Part shown: positions 1 through 10,121 of the stretch, piece after piece
Layout: every line of letters begins with the position of its first letter
How positions within the stretch are numbered: the first letter of the stretch is position 1
Source: Aspidapion aeneum
Taxonomy: Eukaryota > Arthropoda > Insecta > Coleoptera > Brentidae
Direction of reading: 5' to 3'
DNA: 64,000 nucleotides
NCBI GenBank assembly: GCA_963576565.1
Contig: OY755046.1
Location: 55,903,471-55,967,470, forward strand
Translations under genes and position numbers: made by a program
The notes under the pieces: model-generated
Seen by the model: only the letters and a program-made list of their open reading frames with translations
What the model was told of the DNA's origin: nothing
Databases searched by the model: none

Positions 1-94
1 GTTGGTTTAAAAAAATTTTTTTTTGAATTTTGGAAATATTTGAAATTTTTTGAATTTTGAAAAATGTTTAGAAATTTTTGAAACTAAATTTTAT

Positions 95-232
95 AAAATG
101 CATGCCCAATGCGAGAATTCAGTTCACCCCTTTAGCCTTGAAATAACCAGTCTATTCTATTATGTACATATGCGTTTCACAAAGGTCTGCCAGCAAGAGG
201 CTTCGGTTTCGGTAAAGCATATTCCAACGGTC
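95..232. repeat. Dispersed repeat, inverted copy at ~55468-55612
   Basis: This stretch, around the phrase gccagcaagaggctt, matches the reverse complement of about 55468-55612, including the shared words gagaattcagtt, ccttgaaataa and cgcgtttcaca. Both copies are short and have no open frame worth calling. The family is unknown to me. The similarity is seen directly by eye and no percentage was computed. Confidence 0.6.
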
Positions 233-760
233 GTTAACAAAAAGTTTTCTTCCCAAAGTTTTAATAAATAGGTATCATAAATAACAGTAGGCTAAAGCAA
301 GAAATTAAAGTTTACCGAAAACTAAAAAGAATAGAAAAATACAAATAAGCAAGTTTTAAAAAACATAGTTTCCCTTGTCTCAACTTTCACCGTAGGCCCC
401 TGTGTAATACATTGCTAAAAAGCTGTTTAAAATGCTAAAAATATTATTTGTACAGCTTTTTTTGCAGGCAGGTCCACAGATGGACATTTTAAAGATATCT
501 TCGTGTTATTTGGGAGTTATACCTATCTATGTTGTTGAATGAATTAATGTACACCTAATTTCAAAAAAATCTGATACGGTATTGACATGACTTTGATAAC
601 ATTGAAATTCATTGCAAAGAAGAAAGATGGAAAACGTGCTGTGTGGATCGATAAAAATCAAAACGAATTTTATACTTCACACAAAGGTATGTGTGCCTAA
701 CTTGCGAGTGTCAGAAGGAGAGGGAAGAGTTGATTTTGGTTGTTTTCCTAATTACACAAG

Positions 761-818
761 GTTGCATCTCTAGACGTACGTTTCTGTGTGTTTCACGTCA
801 TCAGTAGAGAACAAAGAT
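761..818 (-). ncRNA. Hammerhead ribozyme motif (type I), family Y copy 1
   Basis: Read on the minus strand the order is: stem I 5' strand TCTCTA (805-810), core CTGATGA (798-804), stem II segment 785-797 with a 3-bp GTG/CAC helix after one C-A mismatch, core GAAA (781-784), palindromic stem III CGTACG with the flanking A-U pair, cleavage triplet GTC (773-775), then stem I 3' strand TAGAGA (767-772), which pairs perfectly with TCTCTA. Predicted cleavage is between 773 and 772. The weak stem II, with its first pair lost, may lower activity. All core nucleotides expected of a hammerhead are present. Self-cleavage is inferred, not shown. Confidence 0.66.
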
Positions 819-1230
819 TATAGATTATAATATGTAGAGAACAGCAAACCCAGGTAAGCCAATTTTAACCAAAACCAACTCCTACATATGAAATACTCGC
901 GGCGGTGCAATGCGAGTAAACTACAAGGTGTAGCGCCATCTAGCGGACTGGCTCGAGCACTCGAAAGTTTAAGCACACTGACATCGTCTTGTCTGAGACG
1001 CCGAAGCGCCATCTATGACAAGTTTCGTCCATTAATATGGTATTAAAACCACGTAATCACGTAGCAACTAAAAGGCCGTACTGCCCGAAGCATATGCAAA
1101 GAAGAAAGATGGAAAACGTGCTGTGTGTGGATCGATAAAAATCAAAACGAATTTTATACTTCACACAAAGGTATGTGTGCCTAACTTGCGAGTGTCAGAA
1201 GGATTTTGGTTGTTTTCCTAGTTACACAAG

Positions 1231-1288
1231 GTTGCATCTCTAGACGTACGTTTCTGTGTGTTTCACGTCATCAGTAGAGAACAGCAAA
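1231..1288 (-). ncRNA. Hammerhead ribozyme motif (type I), family Y copy 2
   Basis: This is an exact repeat of the motif at 761-818: CTGATGA core, GAAA core, palindromic CGTACG stem III, GTC cleavage triplet and a six-pair stem I formed by TCTCTA with TAGAGA. Cleavage is predicted between 1243 and 1242. A further outer helix is plausible in both copies, because GCAACC downstream can pair with a GGTTTGC-like stretch upstream after an internal loop, as is usual for type I hammerheads. Confidence 0.66.
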
Positions 1289-1578
1289 CCCAGGTAAGCC
1301 AATTTTAACCAAAACCAACTCCTACATATGAAATACTCGCGGCGGTGCAATGCGAGTAAACTACAAGGTGTAGCGCCATCTAGCGGACTGGCTCGAGCAC
1401 TCGAAAGTTTAAGCACAATTAACTTTTGGTAACTTTTTGACTAGTCGTATCAGTTTTTTACGGTAGTGGCGGTTAACACCCTTAAAGGATCTAACCTGAC
1501 ACCTAGGCTGCCTTTCTGAGCTCGTGGTGCACCAACGATTATGTTTAAGATCGTTGGTTGTGCACCACGTACCTACTG

Positions 1579-1950
1579 CAATGTCGCACCCAGGAATAGG
1601 TCTTGAGGAGGCCGAGACCTCGTGGGGGGGGGGGGGTTGAAGCCTCACAATGTCGAATTTTAAGCTATTTTTTGTGTCTCTTCATGAAATACAGTCGAAC
1701 CTCTCTAACTCGAACCTCTATAACTCGAACCTCTCTATAACTCGAACCTTTTAAGTGGTCCCTGCACTTTTTACATGTATTTTAACCTATGTAACTCGAG
1801 TTTCTATAACTCGAACTCTCCATAACTCGAACTGTTTTGGTTATCCCTTCAGGTTCGAGTTATAGAGGTTCGACTGTATGTGGAAAATATGTAAAAAAAT
1901 TCAAGGCTTGGGGGGCCCGGGCCCCGAGGCCCCCCTCTGGGTGCGCCTAT
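1579..1950. mobile_element. hAT-like MITE inside repeat R
   Basis: The ends are inverted (CAATGTCGCACCCAG at the left and CTGGGTGCGCCTAT at the right). The flanks ACCTACTG (1571-1578) and GCCTACTG (1951-1958) form an 8-bp target duplication with one mismatch. The uninterrupted target is visible in the inverted copy of R near 26637-26650, which reads cagtaggtacgtgg. GC-rich poly-G/poly-C tracts lie near both ends. No transposase is encoded. An 8-bp duplication fits the hAT superfamily. A related element probably lies at 50489-50691. Confidence 0.65.
1692..1876. mobile_element. pogo/Tigger-like MITE
   Basis: A 185-bp element begins CAGTCGAACCTCTCTAAC and ends with its inverse (GAGGTTCGACTG). 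TA dinucleotides flank it at 1690-1691 and 1877-1878. The repeated ctcgaacctct phrase and the TA target are typical of the Tc1/mariner, pogo-type group. It has no coding capacity. It sits inside the hAT-like element, which itself sits inside repeat R, giving a clear three-step insertion order. Confidence 0.75.
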
Positions 1951-2450
1951 GCCTACTGTGTTCAACTTAGATAATAATTTAAATACTATCTAGTATATAG
2001 AACCCAGTAAAAGTTTAATTATATTTTAAGCCAGAAGCTTAGTCATAATGATATACAACATAATGCCATTGTTGTAGCCTTAGACCACTGATGGGTCATA
2101 AACCTTTTGACATTATCAACAGGGTACAAAGAGCCACAATGTGCCCACACTAGCTGCTAGCTCTAAATAGACACTCCATATACCCTGTCCCATGTGGTGA
2201 TTTCCTAAATGGCCAGGCCACCGAATCCATTCATATAATCACCAGATTAACCCATCCCCTTTACCATAGATGTTATCTGGTGTGATTCCAAAGGTTCCCA
2301 GTTTTTTTTTTTCTGTTAACATACTGGCCAATGCTCGTCCGTTACCAGACTACCCAGTTACCCATGGGTCTAGGCCCCTTTAGTCGCCTCGTACGACGGG
2401 CCTTGGGGTTACCTTGGGGCTATTCTTATATCCGGACACCATACGGACAT

Positions 2451-2845
2451 ATCTATGTTATAAAATTAATTTTTTATTGAAATATATCTACTTAATTATA
2501 TTGACGTTATTTAGTTAGAAATTAAAATTTAGAATGGAAAATTTTGCTAAAATTTGAAATTTCATAGATCATGAATTAATTTGTTTACAGTTGACACAAT
2601 TTTTTTTACTTGGCCTATATTATGTGAAACTGTTTGTTATTTTAATTTTTTCCTGGTATAAATTTTTCCAATCGCCCTTCATTCAATCGATTTTACGCCA
2701 AAATTAGTTCAATAATTATACTTTTTACATAAAAATAATTTTGCTTAGTGACATTAAAAAATTTTCCTTTAAATAGAAAACGTGTATTTTTTTAACATCC
2801 AACAACAAATATTCAAAGTAAATGAATATTACTGGAATATATTAA
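2451..2845. other. AT-rich stretch, nothing recognised
   Basis: This segment is very AT-rich, with no frame, hairpin or shared repeat that I can support. Confidence 0.5.
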
Positions 2846-2847
2846 TA

Positions 2848-3256
2848 GGGACATATTATGGTCATTTACAGAAAATTTAACAGCTGTTACCGTTATTGGT
2901 ACTAAGAATAACGTTAACATTCAGGGCAAAAAAGATAGATTTTGGAACACTAAAGATGAGCATAATACAAACGTTAATTTAGTAGTTTCACACTCTTTCA
3001 ACCTTTTGTTTATTTATGTTTGTTTGTTAATTTTTATTAGATTTATGGCTTTTTACAAACCAAACCTCCGAATTTGGGTAAAAAATTCGACTGCATTAAA
3101 AAAAAACAATACAAAACTAACCTTAAAAAATAACGGTACCACTAGAGGACGGCCACCGTAATTAAATAAAAAAAAAGAGCGAGAAGATGCTATTGCGCAG
3201 ACTCAGTAATACCAATAACGGTAACAAAGTGTAAAATACGCGACCCAAAATGTCCC
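2848..3256. mobile_element. TA-target MITE
   Basis: The left end GGGACATATTATGG and the right end CCAAAATGTCCC are inverted. An inner block TTACCGTTATTGGTA on the left is repeated inverted as TACCAATAACGGTAAC on the right. TA flanks are at 2846-2847 and 3257-3258. The element is 409 bp and non-coding. The TA target suggests Tc1/mariner, but other TA-using superfamilies are possible. Confidence 0.6.
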
Positions 3257-3343
3257 TAACCGCTCTTCTCTATGAGTCTAGAAAGTTATTGCACGGATCA
3301 CCTAACAAAAGGTGATCCCTGGTTATTGAATGTTACGTATGTA

Positions 3344-5913
3344 CAGGTTCTTTCATTATAAACTTTGCCTGCAGAAAACGTTCTTTTTATTAGTCTTACG
3401 ATGTTCAAACCAAAAGCATTCGAAAGGCAGTTTTTTTCCACATTTGACAACACTTCTGTCATATTATGTGACCAGTATTTTTTTAATTTTCTAAAATTTA
3501 CTGTTAATTTCGTTTCCAACCAAGCCACTCTTATTGATGGTCTTTTTTAACGGTTTATAAGATATCGACAATTATTTTGAAGGGATTGTACATAACAACC
3601 CAGTATTTAAAAAGAATCTTGTTATTTTAATATTTTTCTAACAAAATTACCGCGGTTTGATTAGCAGCATCAAGGCCAACAAAAAATACAGGCCACGACC
3701 CTGAAAAAATCAGCTGTTCTCGGGGAGCTGAATTTTACATTGGGTCTTATGGGAGCTCAGACGTTTTTTTATGATATTTTCAAAATGGCACTACAGATTT
3801 CCGCGAAATTTCAGTGAAATATTCTCAAACACCATCCCGATATTCCACCACACTTATGTAACGATGAAAGGTGATTTAAAGGTTAAAATCTTCAAGATTT
3901 AGCATTCCTTACTTTGAATTTAAATTACCCGCCATGTACCGCATGACAACTGTTATATATTTTTTTTTACGGGTATGCGCACTCGCAAGGAGATCCCTAT
4001 CACGCTCGAGAAGCGGCAAGTGCGCGGAAATGTTGGTGTGTGTTGGTTTTGAAACGGTTCAGGTTGTAACCTGCAGGGAAAACTGTCGCAGGGAGTTTAT
4101 TCCACAGCGATGCTGTTCTCCAGAGATATGAATTCTGATATAATGAGGTTCTTGGTGCCTCAATTTTGACAATAAATTGATGGTTACCGTCTGTTTGACG
4201 TGTTCGCCTAGTAGGTGCTACTCCCGGGGGATCATACGTGCCAACTCTTCAGAGCATTTTCCGTGATAATACCTGTAAAAGAGAGACAGATCGCCCACAG
4301 TTCTTCGATGTTCGAGACCATCCAAGCTACGGATAAGTGCGGGGTTATTGATCAGCCTGACAGCTCGATTTTGCACGGTGTTCAAAAGCATTAAGGTATG
4401 TTTGGGTGCCGCACTCCATATATGTGAGCAGTACTCCATAGATGGTCGAATCTGGGCTTTGTAGAGTGTCAGCAGTTGGCTTGGTGTATACAGATGTCTT
4501 GTACGAAATAGCACCCCAAGCTTTTGGGACGCCCTTTTAGCTATATCTGCCACGTGACTGTGCCAAGACATGTTGGTCTCTGCAGTGACTCCTAAGATGT
4601 TCAACTGGCTCTGCAATGCGACAGCACTTCCAGATAGCATGATTTTTGGCCCACCGGTGCTGGTCTTTTTTGAAAACAGGGCTGCTTGGGTTTTCTGCGC
4701 GTTGAACTGTACAAGGTTTTTGTTGCCCCAGTCCTCTATTATCTCCAAGTCGTTATTTATCTGTGATATTTCAGTTAGTCTAAGGTAATGGAATTCACGT
4801 GCGGAGAGACATGTGGGTGGTATGACTGAGGAGACTACATTGCCATCATCTACAAAGCAATAAAGTGTATTTACTGTTTTATCTATGAGGTCATTTATGT
4901 AAATCAGAAAAAGTGTTGACGAAAGGATTGCTCCCTGTGGCACACCAGCATTTATTTGGTAAGAGTTGGAGTTCCGGCCATCCAGTGCAACATAAATGGA
5001 TCTATCCTTATCGTAACTTTCAAACCAAGTGCAAAGTCTCGGCGACAATCCCGTTGCTTTGAGCTTGTTGAGCAGATTTTCATGCCAGACTTTATCGAAT
5101 GCTTTAGATATATCTAAGGCAATTGTTCTTGTTTCACCTCGCAACTCAATCGCTTTTTGCCATAAGTGAGTGACGTATGTAAGTAAATCGCCAGTTGACC
5201 TATATTTTCGAAATCCGTATTGCTTGTCGTTGATAATTTTGTACTTTTCCAAGTACTTGGTTAGGTGATTGTTCACAACTCTTTCCATTACTTTTGATAT
5301 CACCGGAAGTAGAGCAATTGGTCTATAGTTTAACGGATCTGTCTTTTTTCCTTTCTTTGGAATGGGTTGTACTGCGATAATGACAAAGTCAAATACATGT
5401 CAAATATAACATTTGGCATGCGGTACATGGCGGGTAATTTGAATTCAAAATAAGGAATGCTAAATCTTGAAGATTTTAACCTTTTAATCATCTAGCATCC
5501 TTACAAAAGTTTGGTGAAATATCGGGATGGTATTTGAAAATATTTCACTGAAATTTCGCGGGAATCTGTAGTGCCATTTTGAAAATATCATAAAAAAATG
5601 TCTGACCTCCCATAAGACCCAATGTAAAAGTCAGCCCTCCGAGAACAACTGATTTTTTCAGGGACTTGGCCTGTATGTTTTTGTTGGCCTTGGGTAAACA
5701 TGTTATGAAAATGTCCATTGTTGTAAATGAAATTCTCAGTAAATTGTAAAAATTTTTAAAAAATACAGGGTGTTTTATTTAAAAAACATGTGCTGTGCTG
5801 TCAAATGTAGAAAAAACTGCCTCCTTTTGAATAATTTTGTTTTTTTGGTTTGAACCTCGTAAGACTAATAACAAAAAATTTTCTTCAGGAAAAGTTTATA
5901 ATGTGAGACCCTG
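3344..5913. mobile_element. Composite TA-target inverted-repeat element enclosing an RT fragment
   Basis: The outer inverted ends are about 120 bp each (about 3344-3466 and 5795-5913), start with CAGG and share TTATAAACTTT and ATTAGTCTTACGA. TA flanks are at 3342-3343 and 5914-5915. Inside lies a second inverted repeat, left arm 3671-3944 and right arm 5417-5692, about 275 bp each, beginning CAAGGCCAACA and ending TGTTGGCCTTG. Between the inner arms is a truncated non-LTR reverse transcriptase. No transposase is seen. Whether the inner pair is a separate element or part of the same shell cannot be settled here. Confidence 0.6.
4218..5376 (-). pseudogene. Non-LTR retrotransposon reverse transcriptase fragment (Jockey-like), copy 1
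   Basis: This is a close relative of the fragment at 52693-54255. The readable frame (361 residues from 5303) starts within the RT domain just after the conserved NYRPI region. It includes the AFDKVWH motif with a catalytic aspartate (about 5085-5115), the PQGAILS motif, and the active site as FVDDG (about 4842-4858), where the relative has FADDG; both aspartates remain. The upstream part, endonuclease and ORF1 are missing: homology stops at about 5376. A one-base deletion in the G run near 4225 shifts the C-terminus relative to copy 2. The homologous 3' tail runs on to an A-rich end (T run at 3960-3969 on the plus strand). It is not functional as it stands. Confidence 0.8.
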
Positions 5914-6429
5914 TACAAGCCATGTTCTAAGGGTTGTTAAAGTATTAAAGAAAAACAAAAGTAGGTAAATGTTATATTTCTGATATTTACAAAAACATAA
6001 ATATTTTTTACTTATCCTTGAAACTGGTGATGCTGATGCTGGGGGGGCTTGTCTTTTAATGACGTCAATTTATTTCAGAAGAGTAATTGTTTTCAATTTC
6101 AATATTTCGTAAAATGTTTAATTATAAATAAACTTACAGACTTGTTTTGATTTTTATTTTGATTCATAAATAATATTTACTTTCTTACTACAGTCTTTCT
6201 TATCTAATTTATCAGTGGTGTGATTTTCACGCACAAATTGATGATCATACGGGAAAGTTTTGTAAGCAAAAAGTCAAAAAAAATTCATAAAACTCCAGAC
6301 AATAAATAATAACTTTTGGGAAGTGGAATTTTTGTTATTATTATCAAATCTGAGCATACAGTGGAAAGCAAATTTTAATAAGAAATGTTTAATTTATATA
6401 AGTATGTCTAAAAAAAGTTCTTAACATTT

Positions 6430-7262
6430 TTTACCTTCCCAGAACGCGTAGCAATGGCTAGGGAAGGTATTATTTTCGACGAAAAAAATATTTTTTAGAT
6501 AACGCCGAAAATGTGTTATTTGGGTGTATTTTGACCTATCTTAGCAATATCGTTGTGATGTCTGTCTGTGTGTCACGATAGCTCCTAAACCACCGAAGCC
6601 ATTTTCATAAAATTTTCAAATAAAATAGTGTTCGAGACTCTAACGTCAAAATCCACTAGCTTATGAGTTTTTGACAATTAAAATTTTTTAAAAATGTTAA
6701 CTTTTTAACAAAGCATTGCATCAATATAAGGTTATGGGTGAGGAAAAAGTACCGGGACCCCTAAATATCTCGATAACTAAGAGTTATTTGCAAAAATGGT
6801 CTAAATAAAAGTTTTAGGATTGAATTTGTTCTATTTGGTCGTGACATTGACGTATCTGTCAGCATTAGGAGTTTTTCGGAGGTCAACTTTAAAAATTTAA
6901 ATGAAAACCATATTTTTTTCTTTTACCATTCGATGGAGAATAAAAATCTACGTTTAAAATGACATTGTAATATTGTGTCAGAATGACATTTCGAAGAATA
7001 TAAATTAAATAATTGTTCTTAAAGTGGCCTTAACACTTTAAGAAACTCGTAGATTATTTAATTACCCCTGTATTTTATTATGCGTCTAGCTGTGACAATG
7101 ACATTATATCTTAATATTGTGTCAAAGCAAATCGCAAATTGTTTCGGTTCTTGGGAGCTTTAGCTTCTGAGATATTTAGAAAAAAAACTGTTTTCAAGGC
7201 TAATATATATTATCGCTTCACTTGAAGTGTGCTTATAGGCTAGCTAGGAAAGTATCAGATAC
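6430..7262. repeat. Hairpin-ended interspersed repeat P, copy 1
   Basis: The left end is a hairpin in which ACCTTCCCAG pairs imperfectly with the facing GGCTAGGGAAGGT around agcaat. It is followed by a short (TGTC)n-type microsatellite and a conserved block, cgattttcataaaattttc in the better copy. The right end, gcttataggctagctagg, is shared with the copy at 36706-37202. The arrangement (terminal hairpin, tetranucleotide microsatellite, conserved block) resembles mini-me or Helentron-associated repeats of insects. It is non-coding. Confidence 0.5.
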
Positions 7263-7740
7263 GTCATGGATCAATTAATTTTTTAATTTTGTTGCACCGT
7301 TGTTGATTAGATGTAACCTAAATGTTATTCGATTCAAGGTTGCACATAAAATAAATAAATAAAAACAAAAACTTGGCGCCTTGCGCTGACTGGAATATTT
7401 TAATAATCTTCAATTCTAATCTTTGAATTCAGATGCGTTGAACCTTACATTAGATTAAAGCATGGGAATATTGTAAAGGTTGTGGAAAAATTGGTTTAAT
7501 GTTGCATCAGACATCAGATTGGAATAAAACCTGACTTTATTCTAGACTCGACTTTATTCTGACACATTTGCACAGAAAACAGCTGACCTCTCAAAATTGA
7601 CATATCAAAGCCAAATTTAATAATACAAAAAATCAAACAAGTTTCGTGGCTAATCGGGCAAAAAGGAGTTTTTGTTTCTCTCATATTTTTCCGTGGGTAG
7701 CCTGAAAGCTTAACCTCACGGGGGTCCAAGATCAAATGGA

Positions 7741-7806
7741 CACCTAATAAGTGTTGACAGTTAACTGTTTCGTCCTTATGGGACTCCTCAGAACACTGCT
7801 GGTCAA
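7741..7806 (-). ncRNA. Hammerhead ribozyme motif (type I), family X copy 1
   Basis: On the minus strand: stem I 5' GTGTT (7792-7796), core CTGAGGA (7785-7791), stem II GTCC-CATAA-GGAC (7772-7784), core GAAA (7768-7771), palindromic stem III CAGTTAACTG, cleavage triplet GTC (7756-7758), stem I 3' AACAC (7751-7755). Stem I and stem II pair perfectly. Cleavage is predicted between 7756 and 7755. The variable core position is G (CTGAGGA), which the hammerhead consensus allows. Very short palindromic stem III is characteristic of hammerheads in retrozymes and Penelope-like elements, which may act as dimers. Confidence 0.8.
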
Positions 7807-8108
7807 TGTGACAAATCTTGCGAAGTTAATTAGATGGTTTTGTCTCTAATCAAATGTAAATAGTAAGAAAACTATCGCAAGAAGCGCCATCTACCGAGAT
7901 ACGAGAGAAACAAAAAACAAAAGCAGGCGAAACACAGCTATACAATATCGATCAATGAAAAGATCGAATGCAAATGAAAGAAAACAACTATAGTCCGTGA
8001 CCTACGACAGCTCTTTGTCTTTCAGGCCGGATCAACACATATTGCATCTTTACCCGTCATCAAGACAGTGAGCGTCAATCAATGGAATTTTTAAGCCAAA
8101 TAATACTA

Positions 8109-8653
8109 ATAGCGATTTCGGCTTCACTGCTCTGAAATCACTCGCGGGTAGAGCGGTAACGTCACGAATCTCTCTCAGAGCACCCCGGAATTGATCTGAG
8201 ATCGAGCGGGATTGCTCGCCTTCGGAGCAAGGACGAACATAATTTTTCAAACACTTGATCGAAATTTCGTGGGTTTTATAACCTTAACAAATAAAAAATA
8301 TTGGTGGTTTATAATTTTTTTATATAAATTTTTTTGGTGTAATGGAGTATATGAATGTACATTTTCTAGATGCAAAACACCGAAAATACTTATAAAAACA
8401 CAAATATAGCAAAGTTAGAAACAAATTAATCATATCTAAGAAATAGGATTAGGTTTTTGTTTTGATCTGAAACGTTGCTCCGTCAAAAGAGATGGAGCAA
8501 TTCAGAGCACCCGCTCGGAGATTTGCGGGTAATAGTCGAGCACGCAAATCTTTTTTAGAGCACCGCTCTTTTTTAGGTCAAACGCGTGCATCTGTTTCAG
8601 ATCAATTTTCGAGCACTCCAGGACAGTTTTAGAGCAAAAGCCGAAATCGCTAT
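8109..8653. mobile_element. TA-target MITE inserted in the hammerhead repeat
   Basis: The 545-bp element has inverted ends ATAGCGATTTCGGCTT and AAGCCGAAATCGCTAT and TA flanks at 8107-8108 and 8654-8655. The related unit at 14151-14650 reads straight through the corresponding point (ccaaataatacc then aacaaacg), which confirms an insertion. Internal gagca-rich words recur. It has no transposase. Confidence 0.7.
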
Positions 8654-8722
8654 TACAAACGTGGAATTTCGTACCCGTGAATTTAAAAATCAAACTAAGT
8701 TTCGTGGCTAATCGGGCAAAAT

Positions 8723-8996
8723 GCCTTGATGCGAAAGAAGCCTCGAAGTTTGTCTTGATTTAATATTTAATTTATTTAACATACGCACCCCCATATTCCG
8801 TATAAATCCGATCAAGTACTGACTTGGGTAGTGACCAATAAATGACGTTTTTCAGACGTCAAAAACTACACTACGAAAATACGTCAAGTAACTGACGCCT
8901 TAAAGACAACATTTTTTGGTAGATGACTTGCCGGTCATCCAAATGACCACTTTTCGACGAAAAAAATACGTCATTTGATGACTCTTGCTACCTGGG
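8723..8996 (-). repeat. Fragment of the CCCAGGTAGC inverted-repeat element
   Basis: This piece is the reverse complement of about 46143-46475, with shared words such as gacgtctgaaaaacgtc-like blocks, cttttcgacgaaaa and gaagcctcgaagttt. It ends at CTACCTGGG, the terminus of that element. Only one arm is present. Confidence 0.6.
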
Positions 8997-9095
8997 TAGT
9001 TTTGGGAGGGCACTGCCCTGTTGCCCTCCCTGTAGCAGCCGCCACTGGTCCCTATTACCTTCTCTAGCCATTGCTGCGCGGGCCTAGTTAGAAAT
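8997..9095. repeat. hAT end fragment beside a repeat P hairpin
   Basis: About 8998-9050 is the reverse complement of the left end of the hAT relic at 39406, ending GCCGCCACTG. About 9052-9090 is the inverted hairpin end of repeat P (agccattgctgcgcgggcc). Both are truncated. In the 39.3-kb copy the same hAT end also abuts repeat P. Confidence 0.45.
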
Positions 9096-10113
9096 ACAAC
9101 GACGCGATAAGATGTGCGTTTCCATTTTAAGTCTCTATTGTTAACTCAAGAGTGTAAGGAAGTTACGATATAGCAGACAAGTTAAAATGAAGCTGTATTA
9201 TAGCTATTGAGAGCTATATATACAGTAGTACAGCTTCAAAGTAACAATGTAATGACATTACAGAAATAGACTGAATATGCTTTTTGTTAATAAACGCTCA
9301 TTTCAAGTTGATTCAAGCGGCTTATTGTTTTCAGCCTTTTGTCACTTGAGGCTGCTTTACACTAGATAAATAATGAAAGCTAACTTAGCTTCACAAACAA
9401 TATTTAATTTATATACTTTTCTAAAAAAAAAACATTAAAAATATCAAGTTTTGTTTGTTTTGCACATTAAAGCCAAATACCTTAGAGCATAAGTATGGCG
9501 CATACCCATGCATTCTCGCACGCGGTGCTTGAAGCCAGGACTCCTATTTAATTCTTAATGTTCCATTTTCGGACAGACAGAATTTCGGTTACTGCGCATG
9601 CGTTAGTTTTGATGGTTTTGAAACATACTCCGATGCGTCACTACATTATTTGACAATGGTCAAAAGCTTAGGGTTATTTTTTACTAAAAACTAGTTGATT
9701 GGGCGAAAATAGTAGTTTTTCTAAAATTAATTGTGCATATTTATTGTGGATACCCTGAAGAGTGTTTAATGGCATTTATAAACCACTCTTAACTTTATTA
9801 ACAAATTATGAAGAAAAATACAAGTAGTTACCTATGGAATGGCACTCCCTTACTTTTCCCGGACATTTTTCCGCAAACCGCACATGTTTTAAGTGAATTA
9901 TTTCCCATTTTTCACAGAAAAAAACATAATTTTACACGATAAACGAAATAAAAATATAAATAAGCAACAAAGATGGCCTCTACCCACACGGCAGCTGTGT
10001 CTACATGACAAGACACACGCATGTGCAGTTGAAAATTCTCGTCCGAGAATTTAAATTTGCCATTGTTTTCAAAGCCAGCTTTGAGGGCTTCACTTTTCGA
10101 TTTTTTTAACATG
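9096..10113. other. AT-rich stretch, nothing recognised
   Basis: I see no convincing frame, no terminal repeats and no match to other families in the window. Confidence 0.45.
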
Positions 10114-10121
10114 TATTTATG

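Larger units (their letters stand above)
614..1416 (-). mobile_element. Tandem hammerhead repeat (retrozyme-like), family Y
   Basis: Two head-to-tail copies, 614-976 and 1096-1416, have a start-to-start distance of 482 bp; the second copy stops where the spacer of the first would begin. They are near identical apart from a few short indels, including a 2-bp gtgt difference near 1130 and an extra ~28-bp partial duplication in copy 1 near 810-840. Each copy carries a complete type I hammerhead motif on the minus strand. Tandem units of a few hundred bases with one hammerhead each is the arrangement known for retrozymes, and related motifs occur in Penelope-like elements. No reverse transcriptase frame is present, so the element would be non-autonomous. 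The assignment to retrozymes is inference from architecture. Confidence 0.6.
1457..2447 (+). repeat. Dispersed repeat R, copy 1
   Basis: The segment matches the reverse complement of 24921-26719 over its whole length once nested insertions are removed. Landmarks include tacggtagtggcgg at the left end, a gtgcaccacgtacc block, and tccggacacc near the right end. It has no long open frame. Copy 1 is interrupted by a hAT-like element at 1579-1950; copy 2 is uninterrupted there but holds a different insertion elsewhere. A hairpin formed by caccaacgat and atcgttggttgtg lies at about 1528-1570. The family is not recognised. Confidence 0.65.
7641..8722 (-). mobile_element. Hammerhead repeat (retrozyme-like), family X copy 1
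   Basis: A unit begins gtttcgtggctaatcggg at 7641 and the same phrase recurs at 8699, so parts of two head-to-tail units are present. After removing the MITE at 8109-8653 and one TA, the unit is about 511 bp. The sequence just before 7641 (about 7604-7640) looks like the tail of a preceding unit. The second unit breaks off at about 8722 at another repeat. A full hammerhead motif is on the minus strand. No protein is encoded. Relatives are at 14151 and 37653. Confidence 0.65.

Noticed and set aside
587..690. Short open frame beginning MTLITLKFIAKKKDGKRAVW, ending at a donor-like AAG-GTATGT
   Set aside because: It overlaps the start of the tandem hammerhead repeat, and the duplicate at 1096 has a 2-bp frameshift. 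Without a matching acceptor or homologue I do not call an exon.
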